Source of the DNA: JACKJA01 sp050297015
Lineage (GTDB): Bacteria; Pseudomonadota; Alphaproteobacteria; Micavibrionales; Micavibrionaceae
Direction of reading: 5' to 3'
NCBI GenBank assembly: GCA_050297015.1
Contig: JBNKRZ010000013.1
Span: 1 to 64,000 of the forward strand
Length of the DNA: 64,000 nucleotides
Positions within the stretch are counted from its first letter, which is position 1. Each line of letters starts with the position of its first letter. Below, piece after piece: positions 59,589 through 64,000 of this stretch. A model generated the notes under the pieces. That model made no database searches. It was given only the letters and a program-made list of their open reading frames with translations, and had not been told where the DNA came from. The translations under genes were made by a program, and so were the position numbers.

Positions 59589-59589
59589 A

Positions 59590-60045
59590 GTGGCGCTGTT
59601 TTTATCGACATATGTGAACAAGGTGGACAAGAAGGGGCGTGTCTCTGTGCCGGCGCCTTTTCGTGCGGCTTTGTCCGGGCAAGCGTTTCAAGGGATTGTT
59701 CTCTTCCGTTCGCATACGCATGCGTGTCTGGAAGGGTTCGGTATGGACACAATGGAAGAACTTTCCTCCCGTCTCGATCATTTTGATTTGTTTTCCGCCG
59801 AGCAAGACGATATGGCGACGACGATCTTTGGGGATGCTGTCCAGCTTCCTTTCGATGGTGATGGGCGGGTGATTCTGTCGGCAGAGTTGATGGAGGCGGC
59901 GCGGATTGTAGGGGCTGCGGCGTTCGTTGGCATGGGAAGCAAATTTCAGATATGGAGCCCGGAAGGTTTTGAGGCGCGCCGGGTCGAGGCGCGTGAAGAG
60001 ATTCGTGTCACGGGGCTGACGCTGCCCAAAGGCGGTGAGAAATGA
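59590..60045 (+). CDS. mraZ: Transcriptional regulator MraZ
   Basis: A 151-residue protein with two SpoVT/AbrB-like domains (about 1-55 and 70-120), seen in NKVDKKGRVSVPAPFRAAL and FDGDGRVILSAELMEAARI. It represses the division and cell-wall cluster by binding short repeats upstream. It starts at GTG 59590 (MALFLSTYVN). The stop overlaps the rsmH start by 4 bases. Confidence 0.93.
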   Translation: MALFLSTYVNKVDKKGRVSVPAPFRAALSGQAFQGIVLFRSHTHACLEGFGMDTMEELSSRLDHFDLFSAEQDDMATTIFGDAVQLPFDGDGRVILSAELMEAARIVGAAAFVGMGSKFQIWSPEGFEARRVEAREEIRVTGLTLPKGGEK

Positions 60046-61004
60046 GTAATCGTCCTCACATTCCCGTGATGCTTGACGAAGTGCTGGCAGCTTTGCAGCC
60101 GGCGGACGGCGAAGTCTATGTTGACGGGACGTTTGGCGCAGGGGGGTATACGGCTGCGCTTTTGGATGCGGCGGATTGTGCGGTGATTGCGATAGATCGG
60201 GACAGCAGTGCGCGGGCGCGGGCGGAGGAGCTTAAGGAAAAATACGGTGAGCGCTTACAATTTGTCCATGGCTGTTTTGGTGATGCTGAGGCGCTGGTGC
60301 ACACCGTTGGTTACGATAAAGTTGATGGTATTGTTGTTGATCTTGGTGTTTCTTCGATGCAGTTGGATCAAGCCGCGCGCGGGTTTTCATTCCGCTTTGA
60401 CGGGCCGCTCGATATGCGAATGGATCAAGATGGTGACGGTGAGACGGCGGCAGATGTTGTGAATAATTATTCCGAGAAAAATCTGGCCGATATTATTTAC
60501 CGGTACGGCGAAGAGCGCAAATCCCGCCGTATTGCGAAGGCCGTTGTCGCGGCGCGCGGCAAGCAGAAAATTGAAACGACGTTTGCGCTGGCCGATATCG
60601 TGCGCAGCGTTGTGCCCCGTTCGCCTAAGGATCAAAGCGACCCGTCAACCCGGACGTTTCAGGCGCTTCGTATCTATGTGAACCGTGAGATGGAAGAGCT
60701 GGAAAAGCTTTTGCAGGCTGCGGTGCCTCTTTTGAAAATTGGCGGCCGTTTGGTTGTCGTTTCTTTCCATTCCCTCGAAGATGGGATTGCCAAACGGTTT
60801 ATGCGTCAGCATGCCGGAATGGGCGAATCTGTCTCTCGTCATATGCCGGTTCCTGCCGGTGCGCCGTCTCAGGCGTATTTCAGTCTGCCCTCCCGCAAGG
60901 CTGTTTTCCCCTCCGAACATGAAATTTCCCAAAATCCCCGTTCTCGTTCCGCACGTTTGCGTGTAGCTGTTCGCACCGATCAATCGCAGGAGGCCGCCGC
61001 ATGA
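60042..61004 (+). CDS. rsmH: 16S rRNA (cytosine1402-N4)-methyltransferase
   Basis: A 320-residue SAM enzyme. HIPVMLDEVLAALQP, DGTFGAGGYTAALLDA (SAM loop), VDGIVVDLGVSSMQLD, DMRMDQDG and SFHSLEDGIAKRFM are the family motifs. It overlaps mraZ and ftsL by 4 bases each (ATGA). Confidence 0.96.
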   Translation: MSNRPHIPVMLDEVLAALQPADGEVYVDGTFGAGGYTAALLDAADCAVIAIDRDSSARARAEELKEKYGERLQFVHGCFGDAEALVHTVGYDKVDGIVVDLGVSSMQLDQAARGFSFRFDGPLDMRMDQDGDGETAADVVNNYSEKNLADIIYRYGEERKSRRIAKAVVAARGKQKIETTFALADIVRSVVPRSPKDQSDPSTRTFQALRIYVNREMEELEKLLQAAVPLLKIGGRLVVVSFHSLEDGIAKRFMRQHAGMGESVSRHMPVPAGAPSQAYFSLPSRKAVFPSEHEISQNPRSRSARLRVAVRTDQSQEAAA

Positions 61005-61465
61005 GCTTCTTCCGTGTTTCGACATTGTTGGCGTTGAGCGCTGCGATCTTCTCGGGGGGAGGGTTGTTCTGGACCTCTCAGAATGTTCAGCATGCCGAAG
61101 AGCAATTACGTGATTTGCGCCATGCTTCGCAAAAAGAGGCACAAGCCTTGCGTGTTTTGCATGCGGAGTGGGACTATCTCAACCGTCCTGACCGTCTTGA
61201 GGTGTTGGCGCAAGATTATCTGGGGTACGCGCCGCTGGCGGTTGAAAATGTTATGGATGACGCGGCACGCCTGCCGGAATTTTCTATTCCTGCATTACCG
61301 CCTCATAAACCTTCTCTGGCGCCGCGTTCCGCGGTGTATAAAGCGCCTGCCGCAAAGGTGCGGCCTCCTGTTAATGCGGTGCCTCAGACTGAAACTCTTT
61401 CTGCGGACCGGCGCTTTCAAACACTCCTTGATGAGCTGAATCAAACGCAAGGGGGAGAAGAATGA
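61001..61465 (+). CDS. ftsL: Cell division protein FtsL
   Basis: A 154-residue bitopic protein: short N-terminus, one membrane helix (6-24), a coiled coil (27-60; VQHAEEQLRDLRHASQKEAQ) and the conserved EWDYLNRPDRLEVLAQDYLG. A Pro/Ala-rich C-terminal tail makes it longer than the E. coli protein. With FtsQ and FtsB it regulates septal peptidoglycan synthesis. It is identified mainly by position and topology. It overlaps ftsI by 4 bases. Confidence 0.88.
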   Translation: MSFFRVSTLLALSAAIFSGGGLFWTSQNVQHAEEQLRDLRHASQKEAQALRVLHAEWDYLNRPDRLEVLAQDYLGYAPLAVENVMDDAARLPEFSIPALPPHKPSLAPRSAVYKAPAAKVRPPVNAVPQTETLSADRRFQTLLDELNQTQGGEE

Positions 61466-63207
61466 TGAGATATTCATTTTCTTTTGCGCAGAAAGCTATG
61501 AAGATGATTGGCGCCCGGCGTTCGGCGCTTGATATGGCGCATGGGCGCCTTGTTTTGGTAAGCGCATTTTTTGCGTTGCTGTTTATGATGGTAGGGGCGC
61601 GGGCCTTTGACCTTTCTTTGATTCAGGGGGAGTGGCTTTCTTCCTCGCTCTCCGGGAACGGTCATGCGCGTTCTGATGTTGTTTTGGCTGCGCCGCCGCG
61701 GGGTGATATTCTCGATCGTAATGGTGTGCTGCTGGCTACATCTTTGGAGACCCCCTCTTTATATGCCGATCCCTCTTTGGTTTTGGAACCGGAAAAGGTT
61801 GCGCGGGCGTTGGTTGATGTTTTGCCCTCTTTGTCTTATGGCACCGTTTTGCAAAAGCTTCAGCGTAAGGGGCGCTTTGTCTGGATTGCCCGAAATCTGA
61901 CTCCGAATGAGCAATATGAGGTTTTGAAAATCGGTTCGCCGGGACTGGATTTTAAAACCGAATACCGCCGTATCTATCCACAGGGGGGAATGGCGCCGCA
62001 CATGATCGGTTACACCGATGTGGACGGGCATGGCCTGGCGGGGATAGAGCGCAGCTTTGATAAATTGCTGAATGCAGGAGAGGCGCCCTTGACATTGGCG
62101 CTGGATATGAGACTCCAGCATATCTTGCGGCGCGAAGTGCGCAAGGCGGCACAAACCTTTACCGGTGAAGGGGGCGCGGGGCTGATTATGGATGTCAGCA
62201 ACGGTGAGATTCTTGCGGCTTATTCATGGCCGGACTTTGATCCTCACAATCCTGGCGCGGCGAAGGACAGGGCGCTTTTTAACCGCTTGACTTTGGGTGT
62301 TTATGAACTGGGTTCAACCTTTAAGATCTTTTCAACGGCGGCCTTGCTGGAAACGAAAAAGGTTGCGTTGTCTCATGGTTTTGATGCGCGTAAACCTTTG
62401 AAGCGCGGGCGTTATACGATTACCGATTATCACCCGGAAAAACGTATTTTAACGGTGCCGGAAGTCTTTATGTATTCCTCCAATATCGGTTCGGCTTTGA
62501 TGGGGGAAATGGTTGGCAGTACGGCGCTTCAGGATTTTTACCGCGATTTGGGTTTGTTAACGCCTGTGGCTTTGGAAATCAATGAGGTTGGACGACCTCT
62601 GGTGCCGGAGCCATGGCGGGATATTAATACTCTGACGGCTTCTTATGGGCATGGGCTGGCGGTTACACCTTTGCAAATGGTTGCGGCGGCCAGTTCTATT
62701 GTCGGGGGCGGAACGGTCATTCGTCCGAGGCTGGTTCTGGATCATGAGAAAGATAACGCGCGCGTGCAAACCGATGTGCGGGTTGTCTCTCCGCAGACAG
62801 CGCATCGCATGCGTCAGCTAATGCGGCTAGTGGTGACAGACGGTACGGGAAAGATGGCCGATGTGCCGGGCTACCGCGTCGGCGGTAAGACGGGTACGGC
62901 CGAAAAGCCGGGGCCGGGTGGTTATAGCCACAAGCGTTTAATCTCGTCCTTTATGGGCTTTTTTCCGATGGAAGAGCCGCGCTACGCCGTCTTTATCATG
63001 GTTGATGAGCCGCACGGCACAAAAGAAAGCTTTGGTTACGCCACGGCGGGTTGGGTGGCGGCTCCGGCTGTGGGGCGGGTAATTGCCGCGATGGGAGCTT
63101 TGTTGGGTGTGCATCCGGAGGAAGATACCAACGGGATGCACGATGTGCTGGCCGCTTCGTTGAAACAATATGTTCATGACAGGAGTAAACATCATGATTT
63201 TGAGTGA
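61462..63207 (+). CDS. ftsI: Septal peptidoglycan transpeptidase (PBP3)
   Basis: A 581-residue class B penicillin-binding protein. A cytoplasmic N-terminus and one membrane helix (about 30-48) precede the dimerisation region (PPRGDILDRNGVLLATSLE) and the transpeptidase domain with STFK (Ser285), SSN near 338-340 and KTGT (476-479). It cross-links septal wall. It overlaps murE by 14 bases. Confidence 0.96.
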   Translation: MMRYSFSFAQKAMKMIGARRSALDMAHGRLVLVSAFFALLFMMVGARAFDLSLIQGEWLSSSLSGNGHARSDVVLAAPPRGDILDRNGVLLATSLETPSLYADPSLVLEPEKVARALVDVLPSLSYGTVLQKLQRKGRFVWIARNLTPNEQYEVLKIGSPGLDFKTEYRRIYPQGGMAPHMIGYTDVDGHGLAGIERSFDKLLNAGEAPLTLALDMRLQHILRREVRKAAQTFTGEGGAGLIMDVSNGEILAAYSWPDFDPHNPGAAKDRALFNRLTLGVYELGSTFKIFSTAALLETKKVALSHGFDARKPLKRGRYTITDYHPEKRILTVPEVFMYSSNIGSALMGEMVGSTALQDFYRDLGLLTPVALEINEVGRPLVPEPWRDINTLTASYGHGLAVTPLQMVAAASSIVGGGTVIRPRLVLDHEKDNARVQTDVRVVSPQTAHRMRQLMRLVVTDGTGKMADVPGYRVGGKTGTAEKPGPGGYSHKRLISSFMGFFPMEEPRYAVFIMVDEPHGTKESFGYATAGWVAAPAVGRVIAAMGALLGVHPEEDTNGMHDVLAASLKQYVHDRSKHHDFE

Positions 63208-64000
63208 GTTGAGTCCTGAAAAAAACGCAGGGCAAGAAATTGAGATTAAAGGGATAACGCAGGATAGTCGGGCGGTGCGCTCTGGATGGCTGTTTGCGGC
63301 TCTGCCGGGCCGAAAATATGACGGCCGCGATTTTATAGGCGATGCTGTGCGTAATGGTGCGGTTGCTGTGCTAGCGCCCACAGGGGCGATGTTGCCGGAC
63401 GATGCGGCGGCGGGTGGTGTGGTTTTGATAACGGATGATGATCCGCGCCGTTTGCTTTCTCTGATGGCTGCGCGGTTTTATGGGGCGCAGCCGGAGCAAA
63501 TTTCCGCGGTGACGGGCACGAATGGCAAGACCTCCGTTGTGCATTTCACCCAACAGCTTTGCCAAATGGTCGGAAAGACGAGCGCGTCGTTGGGTACTTT
63601 GGGGGTGCGCGGCGCGGGGATGACACGGCCCGGCGCTCTGACAACACCGGAGCCGGTAGCGCTTCACGCGATGATCGCCGATCTCGCCGCGGCGGGGGTG
63701 ACAAATTTAGCGATGGAGGCTTCCAGCATCGGGATTGAACAACGCCGTCTTGACGGGGTGCGGGTGACGGCTGCGGCTTTCACAAATTTAAGCCGCGACC
63801 ACCTTGATTATCATGAAACGATGGAGGCTTATTTTGCCGCCAAGGCCCGGCTGTTTGATGCGATTTTGGTTGATGATGGTGCGGCTGTTCTGAATGCGGA
63901 TGTGACGGAATACGACGCTTTGCACGAAATTGTAACGGCGCGGGGTTTGAAAGAAATCTCCTACGGTTATCAAGCATCGGAGTTGAAGCTGTTAAAGGCT
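63194..64000 (+). CDS. murE: UDP-N-acetylmuramyl-tripeptide synthetase MurE (3' truncated by window)
   Basis: The first 269 residues are present and open at the window end. ITQDSRAVRSGWLFAALPG binds the UDP part; VTGTNGKTSVVHF (106-118) is the P-loop; TTPEPVALHAMIADL, MEASSIGIEQRRLDG and FTNLSRDHLDYHETMEAYF are the Mur ligase centre. It adds diaminopimelate or another third residue to the muropeptide; the motif that would tell which lies beyond the window. Confidence 0.95.
   Translation, partial: MILSELSPEKNAGQEIEIKGITQDSRAVRSGWLFAALPGRKYDGRDFIGDAVRNGAVAVLAPTGAMLPDDAAAGGVVLITDDDPRRLLSLMAARFYGAQPEQISAVTGTNGKTSVVHFTQQLCQMVGKTSASLGTLGVRGAGMTRPGALTTPEPVALHAMIADLAAAGVTNLAMEASSIGIEQRRLDGVRVTAAAFTNLSRDHLDYHETMEAYFAAKARLFDAILVDDGAAVLNADVTEYDALHEIVTARGLKEISYGYQASELKLLKA

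Larger units (their letters stand above)
59075..59589. other. AT-rich control region upstream of the division cluster
   Basis: This 515-base stretch has no credible gene. It must hold the promoter for the small minus-strand gene at one end and for mraZ at the other. The first 220 bases are AT-rich. The CCAT array at 59403 and the palindrome at 59487 are listed separately. Confidence 0.6.

Noticed and set aside
1..64000. CRISPR array, prophage, integrase or full insertion sequence
   Set aside because: No spaced identical repeats, phage structural genes or transposase motifs were seen on either strand.

Overview
The window reads as a contiguous piece of an alphaproteobacterial chromosome. The order pyrB-plsY-dprA-topA, a nadA-nadC-DUF167 unit, an sdhC-D-A-(x)-B operon, an hda 3' end, a class A RNase P RNA and the mraZ-rsmH-ftsL-ftsI-murE division cluster are all ordinary chromosomal genes of that class. 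An I-type (Dot/Icm, IVB) secretion system, an R64-like type IVb pilus locus and flagellar hook-associated genes would fit a motile, surface-associated or predatory lineage such as the Micavibrio group. That placement is inference; no rRNA is present to anchor it. There is no transposase gene, prophage or CRISPR array.

Layout. 0-2.3 kb: hda 3' end, an M14-type metallopeptidase, a palindrome-rich gene-poor stretch and a small unknown gene. 2.3-7.7 kb (minus): pyrB, plsY, dprA, topA. 7.7-18.4 kb: a pilus/type II-like assembly locus with a short prepilin peptidase (minus), then (plus) a receiver-only regulator, a lipoprotein secretin, a three-repeat Ig-like protein ending in a PilP/GspC-like domain, the assembly ATPase, the platform protein, two single-pass inner-membrane proteins and two prepilins. 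18.4-21.5 kb: a soluble hybrid kinase and asd. 21.5-45.9 kb: the type IVB secretion region. 45.9-48.6 kb: lemA, an M48 protease, a BI-1 protein and tRNA-Ala(GGC). 48.6-59.1 kb: a CZB chemoreceptor, the sdh operon, two exported paralogues, the NAD genes, an amidase, rnpB and a 48-residue membrane peptide. 59.1-64 kb: the division cluster, with a striking operator-like array upstream of mraZ.

The most unusual part is 21.5-45.9 kb. Read on the minus strand, the secretion genes run dotD-dotC-dotB-icmT, then dotI-dotH-dotG-dotF, which matches the order traH-I-J-K ... M-N-O-P of plasmid R64. This order is split by about 11 kb on the plus strand that holds five tandem, translationally coupled paralogues of an exported protein family I do not recognise (26.3-33.8 kb), followed by flgK-flgL behind a near-consensus sigma-54 promoter. 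The paralogues share three cysteines and a C-terminal signature (GE.PSY.A.M...K.YQ.P.FY). The fifth carries a roughly 320-residue N-terminal extension ending in a calcium-binding-like Asp loop. A TcpQ/PilL-like protein, a lytic transglycosylase and a DsbC-like protein lie in or beside the secretion operon and parallel R64 PilL, PilT and TrbB.

How the parts may work together: DotC, DotD and DotH would form the outer-membrane complex, DotG and DotF the trans-envelope channel, DotI and IcmT inner-membrane parts, and DotB an ATPase. DotA, DotL, DotM and DotO are not in the window. The five-paralogue family is the best candidate here for an undescribed component or substrate set of this machine.
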